Origin: Myxococcales bacterium
GTDB taxonomy: Bacteria > Myxococcota_A > Polyangia > Polyangiales > Ga0077539
Assembly: GCA_016793325.1 (NCBI GenBank)
Contig: JAEUKI010000069.1
Coordinates: 1-64,000 of the forward strand
DNA: 64,000 nt
Direction: 5' to 3'
Shown: positions 51,169 to 60,880 of the stretch, piece by piece
Position numbering within the stretch: position 1 is the first letter of the stretch
Layout of the letters: each line of letters begins with the position of its first letter
The notes under the pieces: model-generated
What the model was told of the DNA's origin: nothing
Seen by the model: the letters and a program-made list of their open reading frames with translations, nothing else
Database searches by the model: none
Program-made: the position numbers and the translations under genes

Positions 51169-52179
51169 ATGAAGCGACGATCGCTCGCTACTTGTTCGCT
51201 CGCGGTCTGCGCGCTCGCGCTCGGCTCGGGCGCGTCTGCGCAATCGGTCCCGACCTTCGCGCAGCCCGAGTCGCCCGTGGCGCTCTCGCCCGCAGAGCGA
51301 CTGGCCACCATCGACCGCGCGCTCGCCGCGACGGACTCCGAACTCGAGCGCCTCGACGCAGAGAAACGCCGGATCGCGACGGAGTCCGAGGGGCTCCCTG
51401 ATCGCGAACGCGCCGTGCGCGAACGAGCCCGCCTAGAAGCGCGGCGCATGTACCACTTGAATCAAGGTGCGTTGCTCGCGCTCCGCGGGGGCCCTGGCGC
51501 GCTGCTCGATCACATGGCGCGCGTCGCGCACACCCGCCGCACGCTCTTGGCTTCGCTCGACGAGCTCGGCGTTGTTCGTCGTCGCGCCGACGAGATTCGC
51601 GCGGACAACGAGCGCATCGAGCGGGACAAGGCCGCTGCCACCCAGCGCCGCGTCGAGCTCGCCGCGCGAAGGCAACAGACCGAGCTCTTCGGCGCATCGG
51701 GGACGCTCGGCGTCGCTCCCGTGGCGCCGAGCCCGCTCGGCGAGTCCGTGACCGTGTACGGCGGTCGCGGGGGAGACGCGGTCGCGCAGCGGTTCGCGGA
51801 CGCCGCGGGACAATTGCTGCTCCCGATCGCGGGTCGCGCGGAGCTCCGGCGCGTGCAACGCGAAGGCGCCGAAGGGCCGGGCATCGAAGTGCGCGCGACC
51901 GTGGGCGCGCCCGTGCGCGCGGTGTTCGCGGGGCGCGTGGCGTTCAGCGATCGGTACGGCGCGATGGGTCGACTCGTGATCGTCGACCACGGCGAGCACT
52001 ACTACACCGTGTCGGCCAACCTCGGGACCGTCGCCGTTCGCGTCGGCGAGGAGCTCCCCGCAGGCGCGATCGTCGGAACCGTTGGAGACGAAGGCACGGG
52101 CGCGCACCTCTACTTCGAAGTGCGGCACGGAAGCGCCACCGTCGATCCCCTCCCCTGGTTCGGGATTCAATCCCCCTGA
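51169..52179 (+). CDS. EnvC-like murein hydrolase activator (degenerate LytM)
   Basis: A 336-residue exported protein: signal peptide ending ASAQS, a coiled coil (residues about 45-165) and a LytM-type domain. The zinc ligands of active LytM enzymes are lost: the HxGxD site is replaced by EGPGIEV, and HxH by HLY in AHLYFEVR. This is what EnvC-like activators look like. It would bind the extracytoplasmic part of FtsX and switch on an amidase. It starts 4 bases after ftsX. Confidence 0.88.
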   Translation: MKRRSLATCSLAVCALALGSGASAQSVPTFAQPESPVALSPAERLATIDRALAATDSELERLDAEKRRIATESEGLPDRERAVRERARLEARRMYHLNQGALLALRGGPGALLDHMARVAHTRRTLLASLDELGVVRRRADEIRADNERIERDKAAATQRRVELAARRQQTELFGASGTLGVAPVAPSPLGESVTVYGGRGGDAVAQRFADAAGQLLLPIAGRAELRRVQREGAEGPGIEVRATVGAPVRAVFAGRVAFSDRYGAMGRLVIVDHGEHYYTVSANLGTVAVRVGEELPAGAIVGTVGDEGTGAHLYFEVRHGSATVDPLPWFGIQSP

Positions 52180-52215
52180 CGCTCGACCGCTGCTCCGCGC
52201 CCCGCGCGCGATGCG

Positions 52216-54402
52216 CTATTCGAGCTGCGTATAGAGCGTGTACAGGCCGCCCGCGCCCGACAACGTGTCGACGAACAGTCGGTACGTTCCTGGGACGAGC
52301 ATCCCGTCGATGCTGGTGCGCGAGCCGAGGACGCAGTTGCGAGACACACCCGTGGGCGCCATGCCTGGGCACGCGTCGTCGCGCGTGAGGTACATCACGT
52401 TGAGGAACGCCGAGTCGAGCAGCGCCGTAAACCGACGCGGCGCCGCGACGGTGAACTGGTAGACCGCGTCGGGGCCCGACGAGCTCGCGCAGGGGCCGCG
52501 ATAGTCGTGCGTGAGGCCCATCGTCGTCCCGCGATAGAGCGCGCGATCACCCATGATGGTGATCGGCGCCGCGCAGGTGTCGCCGCCCGAAGCGACGGTC
52601 ACCGGCAACGGATCGTACGTGTTGAGCCGAACCTCGACGTCTGCAGGGCGCGAGCTCTTGACGGTGACGAAGTACGTTCCGGCTTCGAGGCCGAGCGCGA
52701 GGGCGCGGGCGCTCTGCGTTCCCGTGGTGCAGGCTCGTTCGTTGCCGGACACGACGGGACACGCGGTGTGGATCGCGACGCCGACGAAGTCCGAGCTGCC
52801 GCCGGTGGCCGTGACGAGCACGTCGCGACGATCGGTGAGCGTAAACGTGAGAACGCCGTCGCGGCCCGTCGACATGCACGAAGGACGGAAGTCCGCTTCG
52901 AGCGCGCCCGTCGAAACCCGCACTGGCGCTGCGGTGGTGAGTGCCAACGGGCTCGCGCACGTGTCGCCCATCGGCGGCGGCGACGGGTCCGAGAAGTTCA
53001 CCGTGAGCGCGTAGCTGATCGGGTCGAACGACTCGACGGCGACGAAGTAGCGTCCCGCGGGCAACGAGTACGATCGATACGAGACGCTCTGACCCGAGTC
53101 GCAGCGCAGCGTCGTCGGCGAGCGCGAGCAGTTGGACATGAGCGACAAGTAGAGGTTCTCGAGCCGCCCCGCGGAGGCAGAGAACGTGACGTTCTTCGGC
53201 TCGGCGAGGTCGAAGCGATAGAACACGTCGCGCGCGCTCGATCCGCAGGAGGTGGACGCGTGATCCGTCACGCCGATGAGGTCGCTTCGAAACGTTCCGC
53301 CCGCGGGGACCGGGATCTCGATCGCTGTGTCGCACGTGTCGTTCGTGGGCGCGGGCGTCGCAGGGTTGAGCTGCACTTCGAGCTCGACGGGGCCACGAAC
53401 GGTCGATCCCACGAGGATGAAGTACGTCCCTGCGGGCAACGAGTGCCGCCGCAGGATCGACGGAAAGCCCTGATCGCACTCGAGCGTGTCCGTCGTCGCG
53501 GTCCCGCCGCAGGTGCTCTGGAGCGCGAGCGCGGTCACGCCCGTGTCCGACGAGGCCGAGATGTAGATGTCTCGCGGCTCGGTGAGCGTGATGCGCGCGA
53601 CCGCGTCTCGCGTCTGCCGACCGGCGCACGAAAACGCGTAGTCGCCGGGCGTCGCGCTGAGGTCCATCGTGAAGATTCCGCCCCGCGAAACGTCCCGCGG
53701 ATCGTCGCAGCGGTCGTTGGGCGCGGCGCGACAACCGCCCGGCTCGGCCATGTCGACCATCCCGTTGCAGTTGTTGTCGATCATGTCGTCGCAGATCTCG
53801 GCGTTGGTCGACGCGACGCGCGGGTCGGAGTCGTCGCAGTCGCGGCCGATCCAGCACACGAGCATGCCTGCGTCGTTGCGACCTGCGTCGCCGAGGCCCG
53901 CGTCCGAGCACATGCGATCCTGACAGTGATCGTCGGGGTCGCCGTCGCCGTCGCGGTCGAGCGGCCGGTACACGCACGAGCGCGTCATCTCGTCGCAGCG
54001 ATCCGCGGTGCACACCTCGTTGTCGTTGCACGTCACGGGATCGCCGCGAACGCAACCGCGGCGCGTGTCGCAGCGCTCGACGCCATCGCAGTACACGTTG
54101 TTGTCACAACGCATCGCGTTGGGGAGGTTCTCGCAGCGACCGTTGGTCCCGCACAGGTCGTCGGTGCACTCGATGCCGTCGTCGCACTGCGCGTTGCGCG
54201 TGCACGATCGACCGAGGTTTGTCGTGTCGGGGCCGATGTCAGCCGGGCGCGTGTCCGCTGGGGCGATATCGTCCGCAGCGTCCATCGCCTGAACATCGTC
54301 GCCGACGCCGGTGTCTTCGAACGGGCGCTGGGGGCTGCACGCAGCACCGAGCGCCATCGAGAGCAAGAGCGAAGCGAAAGGCAGATACGAACGAGGTCTC
54401 AA
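52216..54402 (-). CDS. Large lipoprotein with a MopE-like motif and PPC-type beta domains
   Basis: A 728-residue surface lipoprotein. Signal peptide with GAAC (Cys22), an Asp/Ala-rich tether, Cys-rich EGF-like stretches, then the metal-binding-type motif with EICDDMIDNNCNGMVD. The rest is four beta domains of PPC type (each ending in AGTYF or AGRYF-like turns) spaced about 120 residues apart, with paired Cys. It probably binds metal or substrate at the surface. Divergent from pyk, 65 bases away. Confidence 0.82.
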   Translation of the reverse strand: MRPRSYLPFASLLLSMALGAACSPQRPFEDTGVGDDVQAMDAADDIAPADTRPADIGPDTTNLGRSCTRNAQCDDGIECTDDLCGTNGRCENLPNAMRCDNNVYCDGVERCDTRRGCVRGDPVTCNDNEVCTADRCDEMTRSCVYRPLDRDGDGDPDDHCQDRMCSDAGLGDAGRNDAGMLVCWIGRDCDDSDPRVASTNAEICDDMIDNNCNGMVDMAEPGGCRAAPNDRCDDPRDVSRGGIFTMDLSATPGDYAFSCAGRQTRDAVARITLTEPRDIYISASSDTGVTALALQSTCGGTATTDTLECDQGFPSILRRHSLPAGTYFILVGSTVRGPVELEVQLNPATPAPTNDTCDTAIEIPVPAGGTFRSDLIGVTDHASTSCGSSARDVFYRFDLAEPKNVTFSASAGRLENLYLSLMSNCSRSPTTLRCDSGQSVSYRSYSLPAGRYFVAVESFDPISYALTVNFSDPSPPPMGDTCASPLALTTAAPVRVSTGALEADFRPSCMSTGRDGVLTFTLTDRRDVLVTATGGSSDFVGVAIHTACPVVSGNERACTTGTQSARALALGLEAGTYFVTVKSSRPADVEVRLNTYDPLPVTVASGGDTCAAPITIMGDRALYRGTTMGLTHDYRGPCASSSGPDAVYQFTVAAPRRFTALLDSAFLNVMYLTRDDACPGMAPTGVSRNCVLGSRTSIDGMLVPGTYRLFVDTLSGAGGLYTLYTQLE

Positions 54403-54467
54403 CGGGTCCTCCGAGTCGAACGAGTATGCCCGACGGGGCGCAGTCGCGGTATAGAGCCCAATAGTTC

Positions 54468-55889
54468 ATGCAGCACCAACGCAGAGCGAAGATCGTCTGC
54501 ACGATCGGGCCGGCATCGAGCAGCGCAGCGGGCTTGGACGCGCTGATGGAAGCCGGAATGGACGTCGCGCGCCTCAACTTTTCGCACGGAACGCACGACG
54601 ATCACCGTCGCGCGATCGAGACGATCCGCGAGGTCTCCGAACGAAGACGAAAGGCAGTCGCTATTCTCGGCGATTTGTGCGGTCCCAAGATCCGCTTGGG
54701 CAAACTCGGGACGCCCTCGCGCGTGATCGCGCAGGGATCGACGGTCCACTTGATCGCCGGGACGCAGAGCGACGACGAGACGTTGCCGGTGCGCTACCCG
54801 ACGCTCGCGACCGATGTGCACCCGGGAGACATGATTCACCTCGATGATGCGCGCGTTCGACTGCGCGTCGAAGCCGTGCGCGGCGAGCGGATCGAGTGCT
54901 TCGTCGAAGAGCCCGGACAGGTGCGAGACAACGTCGGGGTGCACCTTCCGTCGGGACATTTGCAGATGGAAGCGCTCACGGCGAAGGACAAGCAGGACCT
55001 GATGTTCTGCCTGTCGTCGGGCGTGGACTACATCGCGATCTCCTTCGTCCGGTCGCCGGACGACGTGCGCTTCGTCCGAGAGATCTGCGAGGCCTGGGGC
55101 GCCAACGTTCCGCTCGTCTCGAAGATCGAGACCCCGCAAGCGATCGATCGTCTCGAAGAGATCGTTCGTGTATCCGACGCGGTCATGGTCGCTCGCGGGG
55201 ACCTCGGCGTGGAGTTTCCGCCCGAGCACGTCCCGGTGCTACAGCGCAGGGTGATCGAGAGCGCCGTGGCGTACCGTCGTCCTGTGATCGTCGCGACCGA
55301 GATGCTCCAGTCCATGGTGAAGAGCACGCGTCCGACCCGCGCGGAGGCGAGCGACGTCGCGCACGCGATCTTCGACGGCGCCGACGCCACCATGCTCTCG
55401 CAAGAGAGCGCCTCCGGCGATCACCCGTCGCTCGCGGTCTCGATGATGGCGAGGATCGTGTCGACCGCGGAAGCGTCGCCGTACTACGAGCGAAAACCGC
55501 CGCCCCCGCCCCCGTCGCCAGCGCCGTTTCCCGAGGCGCTCGCGCGCGTCGCGGTGCAAGCCGCGCACGACGTCGGCGCGAAGCTCATCGCGGTGTTCAC
55601 GCAGGGCGGCGACAGCGCGCGCCTCGTGGCGATGGAGCGACCGAGCGTCCCGGTCATCGCGTTTTCGCCAAACGAAAACATCCGCCGTCGCCTCGGCCTC
55701 TACTGGGGGACGACCTCCCGCGTCATGGTCGCCGTGCGCGACACCGACGAGATGGTCGATCTCGTTCAGAAACGCTTGATCGCCGATGGTCTCGTGCAGC
55801 CGGGCGACCGAATCGTCGTCGTGTTCGGCGCGCCCGTCAGCGTCAAGGGACGGACGAATTCACTTCGCGTTCACACCGTCGGTCCGTGA
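54468..55889 (+). CDS. pyk: Pyruvate kinase
   Basis: A 473-residue enzyme converting phosphoenolpyruvate and ADP to pyruvate and ATP. Family motifs: TIGPASSS, RLNFSHGTH, the catalytic Lys in VSKIETPQA, VMVARGDLGVE, ATEMLQSM and RAEASDVAHAI. A Pro-rich linker (KPPPPPPSPAPF) precedes the C-terminal domain. The stop overlaps the following histidine kinase start (GTGA), a rare pairing. Confidence 0.93.
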   Translation: MQHQRRAKIVCTIGPASSSAAGLDALMEAGMDVARLNFSHGTHDDHRRAIETIREVSERRRKAVAILGDLCGPKIRLGKLGTPSRVIAQGSTVHLIAGTQSDDETLPVRYPTLATDVHPGDMIHLDDARVRLRVEAVRGERIECFVEEPGQVRDNVGVHLPSGHLQMEALTAKDKQDLMFCLSSGVDYIAISFVRSPDDVRFVREICEAWGANVPLVSKIETPQAIDRLEEIVRVSDAVMVARGDLGVEFPPEHVPVLQRRVIESAVAYRRPVIVATEMLQSMVKSTRPTRAEASDVAHAIFDGADATMLSQESASGDHPSLAVSMMARIVSTAEASPYYERKPPPPPPSPAPFPEALARVAVQAAHDVGAKLIAVFTQGGDSARLVAMERPSVPVIAFSPNENIRRRLGLYWGTTSRVMVAVRDTDEMVDLVQKRLIADGLVQPGDRIVVVFGAPVSVKGRTNSLRVHTVGP

Positions 55890-58204
55890 AAGCAACGCTC
55901 GAAACGCTCCCAACCCCGATCGTCGCGATCGACGCGCATGGCGTCGTCGCCGCGAGCAACGCCGCCGCCGATCGACTCCTCGGCGCGGTGTCCGGTGAGC
56001 GTTTCTCGTCGGCGGTGCTCGAGTTCGATCGCTCGATCGTGGGCGACGCGCTCGCGACGAGCGGCCAAGTCGATCGGCTGTTCGTTCATCTTCTCTCGAC
56101 GCGCGGCGAGATCGTGCCCGTCGATCTGTCCATCGGCGTCGCGGACGAAGCGGGGCTTCGCTTCGTGCACATCGGCGACGCGCGCGATCGGCTCGCGAGC
56201 GAGCGCGAGTACGAGCGACGCGCCGGGACGCTCGCGTTCGTCGCCGAGCTCTCGGAGCTTTTCGCGAGCGGGCTCGACACGACCGTCGCGTTCGACCGCG
56301 CGATCACCGTGCTGCGCGAGTACATCCCCAACGTGGACGTCGCCGTGGGGCGCACCGAGCGCGACGGGCGAGTGCGCGGGCTCGTCGCGACGCGCGACGT
56401 GTCGCCGACGGTGCTGGCCGAGCTCCTCGCGGTGCGCGTCCAGGGCTCGACCGCCGCCGAAGTCATGGAGTGCAGCGCGATCGCGCGGCACTTCGAGGTC
56501 CCCGACAACGTGGTGGTGCGCGGGCTGTCTGCGGGCGCTTCACCGGTCGGCGTCGCGCTCTTCTACTCGCCGGAGCCCTGGAGCGAGAGCGCCACGGCGC
56601 TCGTCGAGCTCGCCGCGCGATCGTTTGCGGTCGCGTTGAGCACCGCGGAGGCCAACGAGAGCGCGAGGGCCCTCGACGCCGAACGCACGCTCCTGCTCGA
56701 CGCGATTCCGCTCTGGGTGTTTCGCCTCGACGCGCACAGCTCGCAGACCATCTACGCGAACGGCGCGATCGAGCGCAGCTTGCGCGCGAGCGAAGCCGAG
56801 ATCCTCTCCGCAGGCATCACGTCGATGCTGCTCGACGCGCGCGAGCGCGACCTGTTCGACGCCGCGCGACGCGAGGCCCTCGCGAACGGCGAGTCGCCCT
56901 GGGTCGACCTGCGCTTTCGCTCGAGCGCGAGCCGGCCGACGGTGCTTCGAACGCGGCTCTATCGCGTCGCCGACGCGCGCCGCGGGACCGACGTCGTCGA
57001 GGGCATCGCGCAAGACGTGACCGACGAGCTCGAGACACGAAAGCAGCTCGTCCACACAGACCGCCTCGCGTCGCTCGGGGCGCTGGCCGCAGGAGTCGCA
57101 CACGAAATCAACAACCCCGCCGCGTTCATCTTGCTCGGGACGCAGCAGCTCGCGCGGATGGTTCAACAGCTGCCGACGGACGAGCGCACGAGCACCTCGC
57201 GCGCGCGCATGGCCGAGATCGTCAGCGACCTCAACGACGGCGTGCAGCGAATCGCGCAAATCGTCGGCGAACTGCGGCTCTTCGCGCGCATCCCCGAGAG
57301 CGCGATCTCGACGCCCGTCGACGTCAATCGATTGATCACGTCGGCGGTGACGCTCACGCAAGCCGTCGTGAAGGCGCGCGCGCGCGTCGAGCTCGACCTC
57401 GGTGAGCTCCCCGCGTTGCCGGGGGACCACGCGAGGCTCGGGCAGGTGTTCGTGAACCTCCTCGTGAACGCGGCGCAAGCGATCCCCTCGGGTCGCTCCG
57501 ACGATCACTTCGTGCGGGTCGAGACACGCGACGCGGGCGGCTCGATCGTCGTGAAGGTGAGCGACTCGGGCGTGGGAATCAGCGAACAAGATCTGCCGCG
57601 CGTGTTCGATCCGTTCTTCACGACCAAGGGTCCGGGAGACGGCACAGGGCTCGGCCTCACGATCTCGATGGACCTCGTCCGACGCGCCGGGGGAACGATC
57701 GACGTTCAGAGCCGCGTCGGCGTGGGAACGACGTTCACGATCACGCTCCCGGTTCGACCGACGGCGGTGACGATCTCCTCCAATCCACCGGCGCCCGTGA
57801 CCGTGGAGCCCCCTGTGGGCGCCCGCGTACTCGTCGTCGAAGACGAGCAGGCGCTCGCCGTCGCCCTGTCGCGCGGGTTGTCTCCAAGGTTTCACGTCGA
57901 GCACGCGGCGGACGGCGTTCGCGCGTTCGAGCGCCTCACGCGGGGCGACGCGCCCTTCTACGACGTCGTTCTTTGCGACCTGCGGATTCCAGGGCTCGAC
58001 GGGCGGGCGCTCTTCGACGCGATGCGCGAATCGCGACCGGCGCAAGCGAACCGATTCGTGTTCTTGACCGGCGGCGCCGTCGACGAAGAGCACGTGCAAT
58101 TTCTCAGGGTCTGCGGTCGACCAGTGCTCGAGAAGCCCTTTCGCATGGAAGAGCTCGACGCGGTGCTCGCCGCGACCGTGGCCGAGCCCGCCGACGTGCG
58201 CTGA
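55886..58204 (+). CDS. Hybrid sensor histidine kinase with GAF/PAS inputs and a receiver
   Basis: A 772-residue cytoplasmic kinase with no membrane helix. N-terminal PAS-like part (TPIVAIDAHGVVAAS), a GAF-like stretch (FAELSELFASG), a second PAS (LLDAIPLWVFRLDAHSS), HisKA with His in GVAHEINNPA (about 404), HATPase (NLLVNAAQ, DSGVGIS, GTGLGLTIS) and a C-terminal receiver with Asp in LCDLRIPG (about 697). GTG start overlaps the pyk stop. There is no separate regulator next door, so output is through the receiver itself or an unlinked partner. Confidence 0.88.
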   Translation: MKATLETLPTPIVAIDAHGVVAASNAAADRLLGAVSGERFSSAVLEFDRSIVGDALATSGQVDRLFVHLLSTRGEIVPVDLSIGVADEAGLRFVHIGDARDRLASEREYERRAGTLAFVAELSELFASGLDTTVAFDRAITVLREYIPNVDVAVGRTERDGRVRGLVATRDVSPTVLAELLAVRVQGSTAAEVMECSAIARHFEVPDNVVVRGLSAGASPVGVALFYSPEPWSESATALVELAARSFAVALSTAEANESARALDAERTLLLDAIPLWVFRLDAHSSQTIYANGAIERSLRASEAEILSAGITSMLLDARERDLFDAARREALANGESPWVDLRFRSSASRPTVLRTRLYRVADARRGTDVVEGIAQDVTDELETRKQLVHTDRLASLGALAAGVAHEINNPAAFILLGTQQLARMVQQLPTDERTSTSRARMAEIVSDLNDGVQRIAQIVGELRLFARIPESAISTPVDVNRLITSAVTLTQAVVKARARVELDLGELPALPGDHARLGQVFVNLLVNAAQAIPSGRSDDHFVRVETRDAGGSIVVKVSDSGVGISEQDLPRVFDPFFTTKGPGDGTGLGLTISMDLVRRAGGTIDVQSRVGVGTTFTITLPVRPTAVTISSNPPAPVTVEPPVGARVLVVEDEQALAVALSRGLSPRFHVEHAADGVRAFERLTRGDAPFYDVVLCDLRIPGLDGRALFDAMRESRPAQANRFVFLTGGAVDEEHVQFLRVCGRPVLEKPFRMEELDAVLAATVAEPADVR

Positions 58205-58273
58205 CATTCCTCCATCGCACGAAGCGACGCCATCGACGAGTTCGTGCGTCGTCGTCGCTGTATAACAACAGCG

Positions 58274-59401
58274 ATGATCCACCCGGCTCCCCTCGACTCG
58301 TTCTCTGCGCCCGTGCAGAAGGCGCTCGCCGCGCCTGGTCCGCTGCGCATGATGGCTGCGCGAGGCATGGCGCCGCTGCCTCCGCCGACGCTCGTCTCGG
58401 TGGTCTACCTCACGCAGTTCGACGCAGACGAGTCGCTCGCGTCTGCAGCCAAGGCCACGTTCGCGAAGCTCCCGCCGCCGGTGCTCGACGCTGCGCTTTC
58501 GACCGCGGATTTGCACGCAGCCGTGCTCGACGCCCTCGCGATCGCGGTCACGCATCGGCGCGACGTCGACGAGCGCATCGTCAAGCACCCCGCCGCGGCG
58601 AGCGAGACGATCGTCACGATCGCGCGACGCGCAGACGAGCCGCTCTGCGAGCTCATCGCGACGAACGAGCAGCGGCTGCTCTCGCACAAAGAGATCATCG
58701 AGGCGCTCTACCTCAACGACCGTCTTCGCATGAGCACCGCGGATCGCTTGTGCGAGCTCGCCGCGCGAAACGGAATCGAGCTCGACATCCCCGGCTTCGC
58801 GGACATCGCGAAGTCCCTCGAAAACGCGCTGATCCCCGAGCCGGGCGAAGAGAGCCCCGTCGACGAGATGTTTCGAACGGCGATCGAAGAGGCCGAGGCG
58901 CTCGGCGACACGCACGACGGCGACCTGTTCGAGCGCGACGAGCTCGGCGAGGTCAAGAGCCTCAAGGGGAGCTTCGAGAAGGTCGCCAAGCGCATCGCGG
59001 ACATGACGATCAGCGAGAAGATCCGCGTGGCGATGCTCGGCTCGGCGTCGCAGAGACGCTTGCTCGCGTGCTCGCCGGTGCGCTCGATCGCCGAGGCCGC
59101 CATCAAATCGCCGCGCTTGCAGCCAGACGAAGTGCAGAAGCTCGCGATGCTGCCCGAGGCCAACGAAGAGGTGCTCCGGTCGATCTCGCGTCGAGGCGAT
59201 TGGCTGAAGAGCTCGCGCACGCGGTTCTATCTCGCGCGCAACCCCAAGACGCCGCAGAACATCGCGATCGCGCAGCTCGGGCACCTGTCGGAGTTCGACC
59301 TGAAGGCGCTCGAGAAGGCGCGGACCGTTCCCTTTCAAGTGCGCAACATCGCGAAGCAGATCCTCGACAAGCGCACGGAGAAGCGCTCGACGAACAAGTG
59401 A
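58274..59401 (+). CDS. Hypothetical helical-repeat protein
   Basis: A 375-residue soluble protein of unidentified family. ATG 58274 lies 8 bases after TATAAC (58261-58266), a plausible -10, which would make the message nearly leaderless. The chain is a series of helix pairs reminiscent of HEAT/VAR-type repeats (HRRDVDERIVKHPAAASE, NEQRLLSHKEIIEALYLN, TRFYLARNPKTPQNIA) with a conserved-looking middle (GSASQRRLLACSPVRSIAEAA). Similar repeat proteins without annotation are frequent in Myxococcota. Confidence 0.7.
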   Translation: MIHPAPLDSFSAPVQKALAAPGPLRMMAARGMAPLPPPTLVSVVYLTQFDADESLASAAKATFAKLPPPVLDAALSTADLHAAVLDALAIAVTHRRDVDERIVKHPAAASETIVTIARRADEPLCELIATNEQRLLSHKEIIEALYLNDRLRMSTADRLCELAARNGIELDIPGFADIAKSLENALIPEPGEESPVDEMFRTAIEEAEALGDTHDGDLFERDELGEVKSLKGSFEKVAKRIADMTISEKIRVAMLGSASQRRLLACSPVRSIAEAAIKSPRLQPDEVQKLAMLPEANEEVLRSISRRGDWLKSSRTRFYLARNPKTPQNIAIAQLGHLSEFDLKALEKARTVPFQVRNIAKQILDKRTEKRSTNK

Positions 59402-59410
59402 CGCGTCGGT

Positions 59411-60124
59411 TCACGTTCCGCGGCGCAGCCACCACGCAGCGACGAGCACGCCGCCGCCCGAGAGCGAGGCGAGCGCCGCGAACCACAACGCGAGCAGCGC
59501 GCCCCACGATTGCCGCGCGACGAGCCGCACCGGGTCGAGCGTCGAGACGATCACGCTCTCGCCCTCGCCTGGAGCCACGAGCGCGCCGTCGACCACCGCG
59601 CCTCGGACGAGCACGGTGGAGTCCGCGAGCAGCACTTCTTCTTCGAGCTCGAAGAACGTCGAGCCCTTGGGGCGCTCGCGATAGCCCGAACGCGAGAGCA
59701 CCCGAGAAAGCACTGGCGATTCGCGTTCGAGAACCTTCTCGGTTCCGCGGCGGTACTCGGTGCGAACGACGACCTTCGCCTCGGCCCACGAGACGCGCGC
59801 GCGACCGCGGCGCGTGGCGACGGACGCGTTGGCGAAGAGCTCCTTTCGCCAGAGCTCGCGCGGCGCACCTCCCTCGGCCGGCGGGCCGATGACCCTCGCG
59901 CGGACCCAGAGCGCGGGTCGACCGCTGAACGGCGCCGTCACGAGCTCGTCGTCGGCTTCGATCACCGCGCGGTGCGAGCGCTCGCCCCACGGAGTGCGCG
60001 CGAGGATCCAGCCGCTCGTTCGCCAGAGCTCGCGGAGCGCGCGGATCGCGAGGAGCGCCGAGAGGCACGAGCACACGAGCGCGACGAAGAGCCCTGCGAG
60101 GATCAACGCGCGCCTCGCTTCCAC
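59411..60124 (-). CDS. GIDE/MUL1-like membrane protein
   Basis: A 237-residue protein with one N-terminal helix (LILAGLFVALVCSCLSALLAI) and a C-terminal helix (LLALWFAALASLSGGGVLVAA). The middle resembles the BAM/GIDE domain of MUL1-type ubiquitin ligases: VTAPFSGRPALWVRARVIG, a tryptophan, then FFELEEEVLLADSTVLVRGAV and a dg-type VSTLDPVRL. No RING finger is present. GTG 60124 overlaps the upstream gene by 22 bases; TTG 60106 would overlap it by four. Assignment is by motif reading, so moderate. Confidence 0.65.
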   Translation of the reverse strand: MEARRALILAGLFVALVCSCLSALLAIRALRELWRTSGWILARTPWGERSHRAVIEADDELVTAPFSGRPALWVRARVIGPPAEGGAPRELWRKELFANASVATRRGRARVSWAEAKVVVRTEYRRGTEKVLERESPVLSRVLSRSGYRERPKGSTFFELEEEVLLADSTVLVRGAVVDGALVAPGEGESVIVSTLDPVRLVARQSWGALLALWFAALASLSGGGVLVAAWWLRRGT

Positions 60125-60825
60125 ACCGCGAGCGCCGAAAATCCTGCGAGAACCGCGGCGATCGCGAACGCGCCAGCGACGGCCGAGACGCGCTCGAGGG
60201 CCACCATCGCGCGCGCCCTCGCGATCGCGCGGGGCGGCAAGAGAAACACCCGCGAGGGTCCGCCGTCGTCGCACTCGGTGAGCTGCGCGCGCCCCTCGAT
60301 CGTTCGCAAGCAGCCCACGACGTCCGCGCGTTGACCGTCGCGCACGCGCCACTCGGTGTAGCGCGCGCCCTCTTCGGCGGCCTCGGGGACGACCGCGCGC
60401 AGCCGCTGTGGAACGGGCATCGCGACGCCCTCGCCCCACTCGTTTGCGCGCAACGGCAACGCGAGCGCGAGGCGAATCTGGTTGGCCTCGGCGACGCACG
60501 TGGTGTCCTCGCCCACGATGGGCCGCGGCGCGCCCTCACTCGGCCGAAGCGCGGCGCGATCGATCCTCCACCGATGGGCGACGACGTGCGCGCCCGAGGG
60601 GCTCGTCGCTCCCTCTGCAGCGCGGAGCGTGACGCGGTAAACCGCGCGATGAACCGCAGGCGAAGCCAACGATCCGCGAGGAACTCCGCGGGTAAATCCG
60701 CTCTGCTCGGTGGCGGGCCGCACGACCAGCGCGTCGAGCGCGACGAACACGACCGCGCCTGCGATCAGCCCCAACGACGCGGCGAACCACGCAGATGCCG
60801 GAGCCGATCGGTGGCGGTGCCACAT
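60103..60825 (-). CDS. Two-helix membrane protein next to the GIDE-like gene
   Basis: A 240-residue protein with a helix near each end (WFAASLGLIAGAVVFVALDALVV and AVAGAFAIAAVLAGFSALAV) and an external-type domain between them that carries two Cys (TTCVAEAN, VGCLRTIEGRAQLTEC). It precedes and overlaps the GIDE-like gene on the same strand. I do not recognise a family; the shared layout suggests the two form a pair in the membrane. Confidence 0.65.
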   Translation of the reverse strand: MWHRHRSAPASAWFAASLGLIAGAVVFVALDALVVRPATEQSGFTRGVPRGSLASPAVHRAVYRVTLRAAEGATSPSGAHVVAHRWRIDRAALRPSEGAPRPIVGEDTTCVAEANQIRLALALPLRANEWGEGVAMPVPQRLRAVVPEAAEEGARYTEWRVRDGQRADVVGCLRTIEGRAQLTECDDGGPSRVFLLPPRAIARARAMVALERVSAVAGAFAIAAVLAGFSALAVWKRGAR

Positions 60826-60880
60826 ACCTCCGAGACTCTACTGTCTGTGTCTCGCGGGTGCGACGAAACCACGACCCAAT

